A DNA stretch of 64,000 nt, from contig NC_067196.1 in the NCBI RefSeq assembly GCF_000699445.3, positions 3,286,001 to 3,350,000 of the forward strand, read 5' to 3'. The stretch's first letter is position 1. Each line of letters starts with the position of its first letter. This document shows, in pieces, positions 12,273 through 23,044 of the stretch. A model generated the notes under the pieces. The model was not told the origin of the DNA, ran no database searches, and saw only the letters and a list, made by a program, of their open reading frames with translations. Both the position numbers and the translations under genes were made by a program. This stretch comes from Schistosoma haematobium. Lineage: Eukaryota > Platyhelminthes > Trematoda > Strigeidida > Schistosomatidae.

Positions 12273-12552
12273 TGAAAACTTTTATGCTTGTAATCATTGA
12301 GAGTTTTCAATAAAAGTCAGAATATTTTGAGATACTACTGATTTATACTTTTAGTACACATATGCAATTTAATGCAAAACAAAGAATCTCACTTATTCTT
12401 CCAACATATTCATTCATATAAGTGCCTGGCATCAAGATGTAACTCCACGAGTTCTAGTGATAAACCATAACTAATAGAGTTCAACCATGTCAGGTGAGAA
12501 GCAGTAACCTATCTCAGGTTATGAATTAAGAGCTGAGCAAGATCATGGATTT

Positions 12553-12735
12553 ATTGCAGTTAGACATAAACACCGTTGAATGTCAGCTGAGTATTCTAGA
12601 GATTATGTGTTCACGTGCGAGACCGAACGTCCTGGGTTCAATTCCTGTGTGCAGGGTTGTGGATTTGTACTGCTGAAGTGTCTCATACTTAAACAAATGG
12701 ACGTCTAGTGCTTTAATGTTTTCAATAACACTTAA
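12553..12735 (+). repeat. H-family retroposon, degraded
   Basis: Plus copy with the lead-in GTTAGACATAAACACCGTTG, the tRNA-like B box (CCTGGGTTCAATTCC) and a decayed hammerhead. Confidence 0.7.
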
Positions 12736-12939
12736 GCCAAGATCACTTTGTAATTTCAACATTGAGAATGTCGAACATATGGTAAAATGTAAAACACTAA
12801 TCTAATTATGGATTTACAAATGCATTAAATTTTAATGGATATAACTGTAGATAAAGTAAAAACTAAAGAGAAGAAATGTACGTTCATCAATGTCATATTG
12901 ATTATATGAAGCTTTCACTCATGATATAGTGAATCAGAA

Positions 12940-13172
12940 CATAAATGGAGACAGTTGAATGTATTTAAACATACCACTTACAGAACTTCTTAGGAAAATC
13001 TGTGAACCATATAGTAAATACTTCATTTGTAAAATGTTAATCAATTGTGTCAAACTCGACTATTCCTTCATTTCCACACTAATCATTCTTTGTTCTCATC
13101 CTCTTTTCATCGATCTTCTTAACTTTCTATCTGCAGACATTTCACTTTCGAACGATAATACATACTATCTAT
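12940..13172 (-). repeat. Dispersed repeat R3, minus copy
   Basis: Reverse-complement relative of 8576-8812 and 17806-18085, matching in the purine-rich body and in the palindromic head near 13150-13172. Confidence 0.55.
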
Positions 13173-13192
13173 AGGGGTTTCTTTGAGTCATT

Positions 13193-13410
13193 TACAGCTA
13201 GACCACCACGGAAAACCTGAAAGCACTGGATGCCGGCTCAGTGGTAAAGCGCTCACTCGCGAGATTGTCAGGTCCTGGGTTCGAATCACACAAGGCGGGA
13301 TCGTGAACACACACTACTGAAGAGTCTCATACTATAACGAAACAGCCATACAGTCCTTCCAAGTTTTCCATAGTGATCTAGCTATAGTCAACTCATAAAT
13401 TCAATGATTC
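13193..13410 (+). repeat. H-family composite retroposon
   Basis: A minus-strand tail (AGCTAGACCACC...) is joined directly to a plus copy starting at TGCCGGCTCAGTGG, with a B box GGTCCTGGGTTCGAATC and a decayed hammerhead (ACTGAAGAGTC). It shows the same inverted-tail-plus-body arrangement as the better copies. Confidence 0.7.
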
Positions 13411-13690
13411 CAATAAAATCTATTCATGTTTTTAGTTGTTATTTTGATTTACCGTATAATTGATTGGTATATTAAAGATTTTTCAATATATTCTGTATTA
13501 TTACGTAATGTGTCAGATATTTTTTTGGCAAAACTTAAAACAAAGTTCAACTAAATTGAATTAAAATAACATAAAGATATTTGATTTTAATAGTTATCTT
13601 TATAGTTATGATGATCTTTAATGTATGTTACATTGAATATTATCAATAACACTCAAGTTATACAATATTCTCCTGAATAATCAGAAGTAA

Positions 13691-13776
13691 TACTGTGATG
13701 TATGCTACTAATATCGAGTGATATAAGTTGTATGTATCATCAACTGAGAGCGAAATATCTGGTGGCAGAAGGTGAA
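13691..13776 (+). repeat. Dispersed repeat R3, truncated
   Basis: Head of an R3 copy, cut at 13776 where the LINE-derived repeat begins. Confidence 0.5.
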
Positions 13777-14120
13777 GAAGATCGTAGGTGGGACCATACC
13801 TTTATGCCTTTGACCTGAAGATCTAATCACATGGTAGTAGCTGATCAACATTAGGTTTATAAGCCATTTGTTTCACCAAGACAATTTATCCCATATGCAT
13901 GAATGGTTTGGAATCATGGTTTTCCAACTTCCCTAGTTGAATCCTTCATATCCACCAACCCAGTTAAAGTACCGGATATTCGCTTTCGTCCTCTCAATTT
14001 TGGAAACAATAACCCCGTCACGAGAAGGCAGTGAGTAGGGCTTTCCTGTCAGTGGTTGTATGCACGTGGCCATGTGAGAGCATTCGGAGTGGAAGAGCTG
14101 ACTCTCCCCACTCTCATATA
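13777..14120 (-). mobile_element. LINE-derived non-autonomous element, 3'-truncated
   Basis: Minus-strand relative of 22519-23031. It shares the CTCTCCCCACTCTC edge, the block with GGTTTTCCAACT, and GAGAAGGCAGTGAGTAGG. The 3' end is missing. A short AT repeat and the right inverted-repeat arm follow. Confidence 0.75.
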
Positions 14121-14469
14121 TATATATATGCTTAGAAATGATAACACTCTAATCATAAGCAAGCCTCTAAGTGCCTTTGTACAGTTGACAATTTTGTACC
14201 ATAATTGACATTGTTTAGCAACAGCTTTTCTTTCACTTATCTTCTGTCTTTTCATTTGCGACTAGCATACGAGTCGCTCAAGTTATACGCGGTCTCTCGA
14301 GAATCTAAGCTTTAAACATAACAGACTATAAACCAGAATCAGACTGTTTTCTTTTAGTTATATATTTAAAATGTTTACATCATTAAAGAGATCCAAAGTG
14401 AATTGAATAGTAAGATGAATTTCTAAGTATCAAATACACTTAGTATATAGTATAGTTCATTGTAGATTT

Positions 14470-14665
14470 TCAATCATATCGTTCCTGTCCAAGCATTTGT
14501 TGAATATCTAAATAATATTTGATTAAAGATGTTTTGTAAAAATAACAACATTCACTCACATTCTAATGTATCACTTTCATTATCAGAATCAACTAATTGA
14601 ATCGATATGTTGATCATATTAAGTATCATGAAGCAAAACATCATCAATTTCAACTGAAAACTCAT
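14470..14665 (-). CDS. Two-exon gene for a 47-residue predicted secreted peptide, right copy
   Basis: Mirror copy of the gene at 7239-7434. Exon 1 is 14665-14560, the intron 14559-14508 and exon 2 is 14507-14470, with the stop in the last three bases. Exon sequences, donor GTGAGT and acceptor TATTTAG are identical to the left copy where compared, so the product is the same: a hydrophobic signal peptide and a short acidic tail. It points toward the left copy, so both would be transcribed into the spacer. Both copies are free of stops and splice-site damage, which suggests recent duplication, gene conversion or selection. Expression is not shown. Confidence 0.55.
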
Positions 14666-14730
14666 CCTTGAATAAATGTGATATGTATATTGGATCTTGT
14701 CAATTGAACATTTCAACAATATGAATAGTA

Positions 14731-14774
14731 CTTATAAGTTGATTGTAATAAAAGTTTATGAAATCTTGACCAAT
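14731..14774 (-). promoter_or_regulatory. CCAAT-like and TATA-like boxes of the right peptide gene
   Basis: Mirror images of the left-arm motifs: TATAAG at 14736-14731 and the inverted CCAAT box at 14774-14770, upstream of the ATG at 14665. Confidence 0.4.
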
Positions 14775-15644
14775 CATTAGATAAATAAGATGAACACATT
14801 CCTTTGTATTGTAACTATTTCAGAAATATTTATAGGTTACAATGAAGATAAACAGAGAATAAAGGTAATGCCAATTATGTTAAAACAAAGTTTAACTAAT
14901 CAATATTATGGTGAGACTATAATTTATAGAAGAACCAATCAGGTATAAAATAAGAGGTCTCAGATTTTGGCGCGAAATTCCTTCACCCACTTGTTTAAAT
15001 AACTTCTTGATATTTTAGCTGTTATCAGTTCATGATGAAAATTCTAAATCTAATTTCTAACCCTAACTGTAAATCATAATCTTTACTGTTCATACTGTTT
15101 CATAACCATCATTTGGTCCTAGTTATTAGGTGAACAATTTCAAGGTCACTCTAGCGTCGCTCAAAGGCTGTTCATAAATTATAATCGCATTAATCAATAT
15201 TATGTTGTAAGTGCAAGATGTGACTTTAATATGAACAAGGATTCCACACTATTCTCGTTCATTCCGATTGAAGTCACTATATACATAGGTCGTCCTACAC
15301 TGTTTGTTGAACGATTTACAGGGAAGAAAATTCTACTGACGTCAAAATATTTTTACGATATAGAAAATATTCATTTATGAGAGTAATTTATTTGGCGGCT
15401 GTAATAAAAACTACATTAAAGCATCATTCCGAATGTAGGTTTAATGTCATTTGTCGGGTGAGAAGTCATAAAGGGTGGTTTGCTGAGAACGGCTGCTTCA
15501 CTTGCTTGTGACTGAAAGTTGGTGACGTTTTGGGCACATTATATATATATATATATATGAAGCATCTCAATGCTGTTTAGCAAGTGGAGTTTCCACATTA
15601 TATCTTCTTCTTTTTGTATTATTGACATGTATTCTCTCTGGGAG

Positions 15645-15955
15645 AGAACAAACCAGCTTCCGGCTAAATATCAAATTAGGAAAAGACGATGGAAATGGAT
15701 AGGACAAGACGCAAATCATACAACTACATCACGAGGCAAGCTCTAACTTGAAATCCTGAAGGATAGCGGAAAAGTAGAAGGCCAAAGAACACATTAAGTC
15801 GGTAAATAGAAGCAGATATGAAAAGGATGAATAACAACTAGAAGTAGCTAGAAAGGATTGTTCGAGACAGTGTTGAATGGAGAATGCTGGTGAGAGCTGC
15901 CTATGCTCCTTCTCAAGGAGTAACAGGTGTAAGTAAGTACGTAATCCACCAGTAT
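15645..15955 (+). mobile_element. 3' end of an RTE-clade LINE (AAGT-tailed family)
   Basis: Broken coding for the LINE C-terminus (RRWKWIG, ADMKRMN) ends in AGGAGTAACAGGTGTAAGTAAGT. The tail of short tandem AAGT repeats is typical of RTE elements. Related pieces lie at 19605-20560, 31725-32038, 53640-54402, 62801-63048 and 63671-63806. Confidence 0.8.
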
Positions 15956-15959
15956 AGTC

Positions 15960-16494
15960 TTAAAATCTATTATTTGTATAAATAAATTGTCCAAACTACA
16001 TATTTGTATCTGATTAATTTTCTTTTATTACCATAGTTACAAAATCTAGGGTTCATTGACAATATTGAATCAATCACCCCTACCCCCCTCTTTACGAGGG
16101 TTAGTTTCAAAGAATTACTTCTTGAAAGACATGTTCACTGTCATTACTTTGTTTTGAGTCAATCAAACAAACAAACAAAAAATCGATACTATGGATTATT
16201 TCACAAAAGATCAATAATTATTGAATAGAAGATTTTTAGAAAAAAGGAATTTGTAAAACGTTCAAGTTTCAACATGTTTTGTTTATATTAGAATTGAAAA
16301 GACAAAAATGAGACCAATATAAGGTGTGATTGAGTTGAATTACCTTAGAAATTAAGGTGTATATCTAATCATTATATTAGATGATGTAAGTTAATCTGAA
16401 TGATGTGATATTAATGTCTAAAGACTCATTCATTCAAGTCATTTTAAGGTTAATATTAGATCTAAAGTTTGATTTGTTTGTTTGTTGTAAAAGT
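15960..16494. other. Unassigned AT-rich sequence
   Basis: No gene or repeat recognised. Confidence 0.5.
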
Positions 16495-16655
16495 AATAAA
16501 TCCGATAGCATTTGAAATGAATGATACTGGGTTCGAGTCCATGAAGTGAACATTAACACTAAGATGGAGGTACATTCAGTTGACAAGTCTCAAATAGGAT
16601 GTAACGTGTGTCATAATGGATTTCAATGTTAATCACTATCCATCTTTGCTTCATA
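16495..16655 (+). repeat. Sm-alpha-like hammerhead SINE, degraded
   Basis: B-box remnant (GGGTTCGAGTCC), then a hammerhead-like block (AGTCTCAAATAGGATGTAACG) and the family end ACTATCCATCTTTGCTT. The core is mutated. Confidence 0.65.
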
Positions 16656-16664
16656 AATCCTATT

Positions 16665-17163
16665 TGTTGTATCCCGATGAGAATAATGAATGATAACTGT
16701 TAGGAACTATTTATGGATTAATACCATACATATATTTCTACTGTGTAATTGTTAAGTAACTGAACTATGTATATTCATATTTCTCTTATTATAAGCTTTA
16801 TTTTGATCTATAGACTAGTATTGTACGATATACGGTTCTTGCGTTATGCCCAGTCTGTTAATTACAATCTCCCATACTCACAGCCACTTTTTGGCTAGAT
16901 CTTGTACAAATGTGATTTTCTATTTCATAATGCGCTGTGGTCTGTATATAAACCTAGTATGTTTGAAATACACGATGTCGTGGTATCTAGGACTAGTGTT
17001 CTGGAGTCAACGGGCAAGACTATGTGTAAGAAGAACTGAAAAACGACTCTAGACTACTCGTACGGGTTTACGCTTAATTGGTGCGGTCGATAAATCACTA
17101 TTCTGTAATTGGCGGTGTTATTACGTTATATATTATTAAGGCACATGGCCACAAGTTATAACA
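16665..17163 (+). mobile_element. Solo LTR with 5-bp target duplication
   Basis: A 499-bp unit starting TGTTGTATCCCGATGAG and ending CAAGTTATAACA is flanked by CTATT on both sides (16660-16664 and 17164-17168). The ends form the short TGTTAT/ATAACA-type inverted repeat usual for LTRs, and a TATATAAA box sits at 16945-16952. Relatives lie at 30517-31028 (-) and 63273-63670 (-). The parent element is not in the window. Confidence 0.8.
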
Positions 17164-17805
17164 CTATTTATTAAAGGAATGAATAGTATCTTCACATATC
17201 AGCTAGTAGAACATAAAATATTCTACTAATGAAAATCATCAATGACATTTTTGTCAGGATTCTGAAGTATTAGTCTCCTTCAGACTAAGGAAGAGAGAAT
17301 GTTGTGGTCGATATTCGATACTATCTTTAAACTTCATATATACTTCGTCGTGATAACCTTCACTAGATAACGTCCTTAACGGTGTATAAATCAGATGACG
17401 AATACGAAGTGCTGATCACATTTATTATTGCACCACACATAGGTCACCAAACCAACAGGCACACGAAGCAAGAATGGAAAGGCTAGTGACGAAAAGCAAG
17501 CGTGTGAGTCGAATGAATAGGATTAAAAGAGGAATATATATACATAGAGAAATGAATGAATCATGGAATCAATTAAGCGACTAATAGTAAGGCTAGCAGA
17601 ATGAATATGAGTAGGCAGTAAGCAATACTGAAGTATACATATTCATACAAGTGTAACAACAATAAAGATACAATGGTATAGATAAGTTGTTACTGTACGA
17701 ATGACTCTATCTGTTAAATAAGTTAATAAAAGGGCTTAACCAAATTAAACGTCAACAAACTCAATTGCACGTGAATTGCTATAAAAGTTTTATTTTCAAA
17801 TATTC
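17164..17805. other. Unassigned AT-rich sequence
   Basis: No gene recognised. Confidence 0.5.
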
Positions 17806-18085
17806 TTTGGTGTGTACTACTAATATCGATAGATATAAGTAGCATGTATCATCAATCAAAAGTGAAATACCTGACAACAGAAAGTTAAGAAGATGGAAGA
17901 GAAGAGAACGAGGACAGAAAATGATTGATATGGAAACAAGGGAACAATAAAGTCTGAGACAATTGATTGAAATTTTGCAAATGAAGAATTTACTACATGG
18001 TTCACAGATTTTACTAAGAGATTCTGTAATTTTGTGTTTAAATACATTCGATTATCTCCACTGTATGTTCTTGTTCACTACAATT
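17806..18085 (+). repeat. Dispersed repeat R3, copy
   Basis: Good plus-strand match to 8576-8812, extending further right to TGTTCTTGTTCACTACAATT, a motif also found beside the LINE at about 11480-11500. Confidence 0.6.
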
Positions 18086-18766
18086 GATCCTAGTTTAATT
18101 TCATTCATGACAAAACGTATTTTTATGATGTAATTCTATGATTTCCAGCAATGATTTTATTTATGTATATATTCTTGATTGTTTTATGTTTTCGTGCACA
18201 GATGATTGTTGATTATAATCAGAAAGGGGTTAGACTTTTGTGGAACCCTTTAATTTTGTCGTCATTTAGATTGGATGGTGTAGTCGAAAGGGCTCTCCAC
18301 TTTAGTGACCCGTGGATCTGACACCAAGGTGATCGTAATGATGATTGTTGTTGAAATATATATGTCACCTATCCTCCTATATAATCATCGACTTTAATCA
18401 AGTTAGTCAATAACGGATTTAGTTAAGTCAAACAACGAGAATGGACTTTTGAATACATATATTTTGTATATGAAACGAATGGAATAAAGAGAAGAGAAAC
18501 AACGCGGGGTGGATATGGCGGGTAAGCCAACTCCCCTTCAGTTAGGCGTTAATCAATATTTATAGGCACACAAAAATAAGTTATAGACATGTGATGAGTA
18601 ATGGGATAAGAATTGTACACACACCTACGTGCTCATATAAAAACAGTCAAGACTGATAAGCGAATAATTGACAAGGTCAAAATATGACTCAAGTAGAATG
18701 AATAGAATGGGCTGTCCGAAAGCTAGAATAAGGTATATGGGTTTAACATAATAACCTACACTACAA
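18086..18766. other. Unassigned sequence
   Basis: No gene or named repeat recognised. Confidence 0.5.
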
Positions 18767-18962
18767 GACATTAACATCGTCCGATGTTGGCTCAGTGGCC
18801 TAGAGGTTAAGCGTTCGTGCATGAAACCGAATTTCCTGGGTTCGAATACCGTGAGTGGGATCGTGAATGAATAGTGCTGATGAGGAGTCCCATACTAGGA
18901 TAAAACGATCATCCAGGTTTTTCATGATGGTGTTCAGCTTTAATCGACTCATGAATTCAACT
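18767..18962 (+). repeat. H-family retroposon, degraded
   Basis: Lead-in ACATTAACATCG, A box (GCTCAGTGGCCTAGAGG), B box (CCTGGGTTCGAATACC) and a hammerhead-like end in which the core is disturbed (CTGATGAGGAG). Confidence 0.75.
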
Positions 18963-19403
18963 ATTTATCCATGATAAACTTTCTTATGTTAAAGTCTTAC
19001 ATTGACTATCAAAACAGAATAGAAACAAAAGAACAATAGAATGAATAATTTAACATTAAAAGAGTATGATTTCATTGTTTGTTTGGTTTTTACAGTTCTT
19101 GTAGTTTACACAAAAGTGTTATGATCTTCATTGAATGCTCTATCATTATACACATTAAAGTAAATGACCTATATTTGTATGCTATTGATAAACATAACAC
19201 ATAGTCTGTTAATATAATGAATACTTCTGTCTAATTATAATGAATACAAAACTAATGATGATTACTATTATTAGTAGTATCTAATGTATCTTGAAACCCT
19301 TGAGTAGATATATATTTTTTCTGATATTTAACTGTATAACTTGGCTTTCGTGTATGCATCTATGTGTATATGTGATTAGGTGAGGAATTTCTTTATTATA
19401 CTG
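18963..19403. other. Unassigned AT-rich sequence
   Basis: No gene recognised. Confidence 0.5.
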
Positions 19404-19530
19404 TTACTGAGGTGTATGCTACTTATGTCTACAGACATAAGTAGTATGTAACATTAATCAGAGAAGGAATGTATAACAGCATAAATCTATGAGGGTTGAT
19501 TTGAAGGAAATAGAAATGGAATCAGAGAAG
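19404..19530 (+). repeat. Dispersed repeat R3 head with perfect hairpin
   Basis: Contains CTACTTATGTCTACAGACAT followed by AAGTAG, a near-perfect palindrome. The body is truncated. Confidence 0.5.
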
Positions 19531-19604
19531 AATTGTAAATTGTAAGAATCATACAGAATGTGAAAGATAAATGAAGGTAATTTGTAATTAAAGTATTGTT
19601 TTTC

Positions 19605-20560
19605 ATATGCCTGTTACTCCTCATGGAGGAACATAGGTCACTCACCAACCTTCCCCATCCAATCCTGTCCTGGGCAATCCTCTCCAGCTCTTTCCAGTTG
19701 TTATTTATACCTGCTTCTATTTCCCAACGTAATGTGTCCTATAGCCTTCCTCTTTTCCGCTTCCCTTCACGATTCCAAGTTAGGGCTTGCCTCGTGATGC
19801 AGTTTGATGATTTCCGTAATGTATGTCCTATCCACTTCGAACGTCTTTTCTTCTTCAGCTGGAAGCTGTTTGTTCACTTCCACAGAAGGCTGAAGCTGAT
19901 GGTATCCGACCAGTGGATGTTGAGTATGTTGCGTAGACAGCTATTTATAAACACTTGTACCTTCTTGATGATGGTTGTAGTAGTTCACCACGTTTCAGCT
20001 CCAACTGTCTTAACGTTCGTATTGAAGATTATGACTTTGATATTGACTTAAAAACAGTTGTTTTGAGTTCCATATGTTCTTCAAATGTAGGAATGCTATC
20101 CTGGCTTTGCCAATCCTCCCTTTCACGTCTGCATCCGATCCTCCTTATTCATCGACGATGCTTCCCAGGAGCGTGAAAGATTCCACATCTTCCAGAGTTT
20201 ATTTATCAAGTGTGACTGATTTGGTCTTGTCCTTGTTGTATCTGAGGATCTTGCTTTTTCCTCTGTGTATGTTGAGACCTACTAATGCATAGGTTGCTGT
20301 TACACTAATTGTCTTAATCTGCATTCATTCATGTGTATAGGATATAAAGGGTTAGCTCATCTTCAAAGTCCAAATCTTCTAATTGATTCCAAGCTGTTCA
20401 TTGTATTTCATCTTCCATCTCAGATGTCGTGGCCTTCATAATTCAGTCAACTAATAGAAGAAAGAAAAATGGTGAGAGTAAGCAGCCTTATCTGACTCTG
20501 ATCACTTCAAATATTTAGTGTATAGTTATAATATTTTACCAAACAACTGTCCCCATCTCT
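19605..20560 (-). mobile_element. 3' half of an RTE-clade LINE, inactive
   Basis: On the minus strand, frames broken by stops read DADVKGRIGKARIAFLHLKNIW and then the C-terminal region ([15 protein letters not shown] in a shifted frame), ending with AGGAGTAACAGGCATATG at the low-coordinate side. This is the region after the RT catalytic core in this family. No complete domain survives. Confidence 0.8.
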
Positions 20561-20706
20561 TGTCTCTTTCACAACATTCCTATGAAACATAATACATCCA
20601 AAACAACTAATTTGTCTTGTTTGTGCATTGATTTTTATCAATCTTGTTTTATCACAGATTGAAATCATGAGTCAGTTGAAGCTAGACCACCATTGAAAAC
20701 CTGGAA

Positions 20707-20752
20707 GCACTGGACGGCCGTTTCGTCCTAGTATGGGACTCCTCAGCAGTGC
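20707..20752 (-). ncRNA. Hammerhead ribozyme motif, complete (minus copy)
   Basis: Mirror of 21225-21270, with all conserved positions kept: stem I GCACTG/CAGTGC, CTGAGGA, stem II GTCC/GGAC, GAAA, and a GTC cleavage triplet. Confidence 0.75.
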
Positions 20753-21224
20753 GCATCCACGACCCCGCACCACGCGGGGCTCGAACCCAGGACCTACTGA
20801 CTTCGCGCGCGAGCACTTTACCATTAGACCACTGAGCCGGCATCCAACGGTGTTAATGTCTAACTTCAACCAATCCACGAAGTTGCGCCACCATATACCA
20901 TTGTCTTCAGTGAGCTGATATCTCACAACAGACCTGGTTGTACTCCACTGGTAACGGCTTCCCACTAGAACTCCAGGAGTATCTCTTGAAGTCAGTCACT
21001 AGTGAGCAGATGATTATTATCAGAAGGGGTTTGTGGAGATTTTTAGAAATTTTCACAGATTGAAATCATGAGTCAATGGTATATGGTGGCGCAACTTCGT
21101 GGATTGGTTGAAGTTAGACATTAACACCGTTGGATGCCGGCTCAGTGGTCTAATGGTAAAGTGCTCGCGCGCGAAGTCAGTAGGTCCTGGGTTCGAGCCC
21201 CGCGTGGTGCGGGGTCGTGGATGC

Positions 21225-21270
21225 GCACTGCTGAGGAGTCCCATACTAGGACGAAACGGCCGTCCAGTGC
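21225..21270 (+). ncRNA. Hammerhead ribozyme motif, complete (plus copy)
   Basis: Stem I is GCACTG (21225-21230) with CAGTGC (21265-21270). The first core strand is CTGAGGA (21231-21237), which fits the CUGANGA consensus. Stem II is GTCC (21238-21241) with GGAC (21249-21252) closed by a 7-nt loop. The second core strand is GAAA (21253-21256). The very short stem III is palindromic (ACGGCCGT, 21256-21263), and the predicted cut follows C21264. Short palindromic stem III helices are known from Sm-alpha and Penelope/retrozyme hammerheads, which often act as dimers. Activity is inferred from the motif, not shown. Confidence 0.75.
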
Positions 21271-21509
21271 TTCCAGGTTTTCAATGGTGGTCTAGCTTCA
21301 ACTGACTCATGATTTCAATCTGTGAAAATTCCACAAACCCCTTCTGATAATCTTGTTTTATGTTAGAAAATACTATAAATCAATCAAACTGTATTAGATC
21401 ATCTCCTTTTACAATAATAAACAAGTAATGAGTTGAATTACTTCTGATATCATCAATAGAGTGTAATATTACATTATGAACGACAGTATTATTTTAGTAC
21501 TGTAGTGAA

Positions 21510-22112
21510 TGAGAACAAACAAGTGAGAACTGATGTCTTGCAAATTGAACGCTATATTCGTTTCTTAAGCTATTCTGTAACCCCCAAGCTAGAACTATAC
21601 AGAGACCTGAACCACGAGAGAGAAGACGCAAAGTATGCGAGAAGTACTTTACTCCAAGGTTCATTTTAACACAGATAATATAGGGTTTTTATAATATTTT
21701 TAAATGTCCTTAGGTTGCTCGAAGATTCTGGAATGCTACTAAACATAGTAGCAGTATAGCAATCAGTCAATCAGAACCTCTATATGTGACGTTTCACTTC
21801 CTTGATATTTCTGGCTAAAACTTCAAGTGAACGATGATTAGATGAAACGCTTCTTAGTGTTTCCTAATCCTTGCTCGTCTTTTGCAAGAAATTTGCTGGA
21901 TCACCCAAACAAGGACAATCGAAGGTATTTGAATAGAAAATTACAGAATGTCTTAATGAAATCTGAGAACCATACAGTAACTAAATCTTGTATTTCCATA
22001 CTGACTGCTATCTGTTCCCATTCTCTCTTCGTTGATCTTCTCCACCTTCTGCTGCCAGATATTCTATTCCTGACTAGTGTTATATATTCCTAATGTTGAT
22101 ATAAGTGGCAAA
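21510..22112 (-). repeat. Long copy of dispersed repeat R3 and its neighbour block
   Basis: 21925-22112 matches R3 on the minus strand. The adjoining 21690-21910 block (FTCCTTAGGTT-like; CATAGTAGCAGTATAGCAATC) recurs in the same orientation at about 60640-60850. The two blocks probably belong to one larger element of unknown class. Confidence 0.5.
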
Positions 22113-22134
22113 CACCAAATAAGACTATTGAATT

Positions 22135-22495
22135 TTCTTTAGCTTGTCTCATGAACTGACCTTAGCTATACAACCATTGAAAAATTAAGAAGAAAGCATC
22201 AACTAGGTGTTTTGTGGTAGTACAAGACTATTCAATAGTGCAAATACATGATCTCGCAGAGAAAATTCAGGTCTCACAGCGTGTGTCTGACGTTTAAGTA
22301 ACTGAGTCATTATTCAATGGTTTATATGTCTGACTTTAATTGTTTCACAGTATAAAATGACTGTCTTCTAATGCTATTGGTGGGTAACTGCTTCACACTC
22401 GAAATGATTGAACTCAACTAACCACAGCTTTTTATTAGAACCTCGAGGATCAGTCCTCATAAAAAAACACTAGTGAGCACATGGTTGTTACTAGT
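22135..22495 (-). repeat. H-family retroposon, degraded minus copy
   Basis: Reads on the minus strand from the 5' lead block (CACTAGTG..., ending near 22495) through a decayed tRNA-like part to the tail near 22140. Confidence 0.5.
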
Positions 22496-22518
22496 GTCAA
22501 GAGATCATAGTGACTGTT

Positions 22519-23031
22519 TATTTTTATTTGAACACATAAATATTGGTACTAAGGGACAATGAATACATAAGCGCCACACAAGTCACGTGATTCATGTGTG
22601 GGCTATGATACTTCCTGGGTGCGTAAACAGAAGCAGGTGGTTTTCTTAGAGGGCCATAACTCGAGCGTTCGATCTAAAGGTTTAATCCACAAGGCGATGG
22701 ACCAACGTAAGGAGGTGCTGTCCCATGGTAACCAGTCATTAATAATTGGTTCATACGCCATTTGTTTCCTCAGAATACTGGAGCCCATGTACACCATTGA
22801 TTTGGAATCAGGGTTTTCCAACTCCCTTAGGTGGACTCTCAATGCCCGCCAACCCGGTTAAAGCGCCGGACATAAGGTTTTCGTCTTCTCAATTTTGTAA
22901 ACAATAATACCACGAGAAGGCAGTGAGTAGGACTTCCCTGCCAGTGGCTTTATACGCGTGGTCATGTGAGAGCATTTTGAGAGCAAGGGCGGACTCTCCC
23001 CACCCTGGGCCGTACTAGGGCATTCGGGGTC
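22519..23031 (-). mobile_element. 513-bp non-autonomous LINE derivative with 13-bp duplication
   Basis: The element is flanked by CATAGTGACTGTT (22506-22518) and CATAGAGACTGTT (23032-23044). It matches the 5' region of the LINE at 8826 (CGAATGCCC, the CTCTCCCC block, GAGAAGGCAGTGAGTAGG, CCCATGTACACCATTG) and then goes straight to the LINE 3' end (TTGTACCAATATTTATGTGTTCAAATAAA-type sequence on the minus strand). The coding part is absent. It thus looks like an internal-deletion derivative moved by the LINE machinery. Confidence 0.85.
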
Positions 23032-23044
23032 CATAGAGACTGTT

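Larger units (their letters stand above)
14186..15534 (-). repeat. Right arm of 1,349-bp inverted repeat
   Basis: Reverse complement of 6370-7718, ungapped, with only a few mismatches at the ends. An AT microsatellite begins a few bases outside the arm (about 15538-15558). The spacer between the arms is 6,467 bp and is largely mobile-element sequence. Confidence 0.9.
20653..21349 (+). mobile_element. Palindromic composite hammerhead retroposon with 13-bp target duplication
   Basis: The element is flanked by AATCTTGTTTTAT at 20640-20652 and 21349-21361 (the first base overlaps the 3' end). It contains two copies of the H unit in opposite orientation: arms 20653-20903 (-) and 21074-21324 (+). 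The arms pair by the rule x + y = 41977 and appear identical. Each arm carries a tRNA-like A box (GCTCAGTGGTCTAATGG) and B box (GGTCCTGGGTTCGAGCCC), then a perfect hammerhead motif. The right unit begins with TATCAGAAGGGGTTTGTGG (21020 on) and ends with its inverse, so it also has terminal inverted repeats. The left end lacks that terminus, consistent with 5' truncation on insertion. The whole palindrome therefore seems to have inserted as one piece. Confidence 0.8.

Noticed and set aside
19596..20292. Plus-strand open frames of 72-151 codons
   Set aside because: Antisense to the minus-strand LINE fragment, whose codons on the other strand match LINE motifs.
21130..21200. tRNA-like A and B boxes as a real tRNA gene
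   Set aside because: The acceptor stem and anticodon arm do not form a standard tRNA and the unit continues into a hammerhead; it is a tRNA-derived retroposon promoter.
20672..21305. Two open frames giving the same protein on opposite strands
   Set aside because: They are the two arms of the inverted hammerhead retroposon; the protein is only a translation of tRNA-like and ribozyme sequence.
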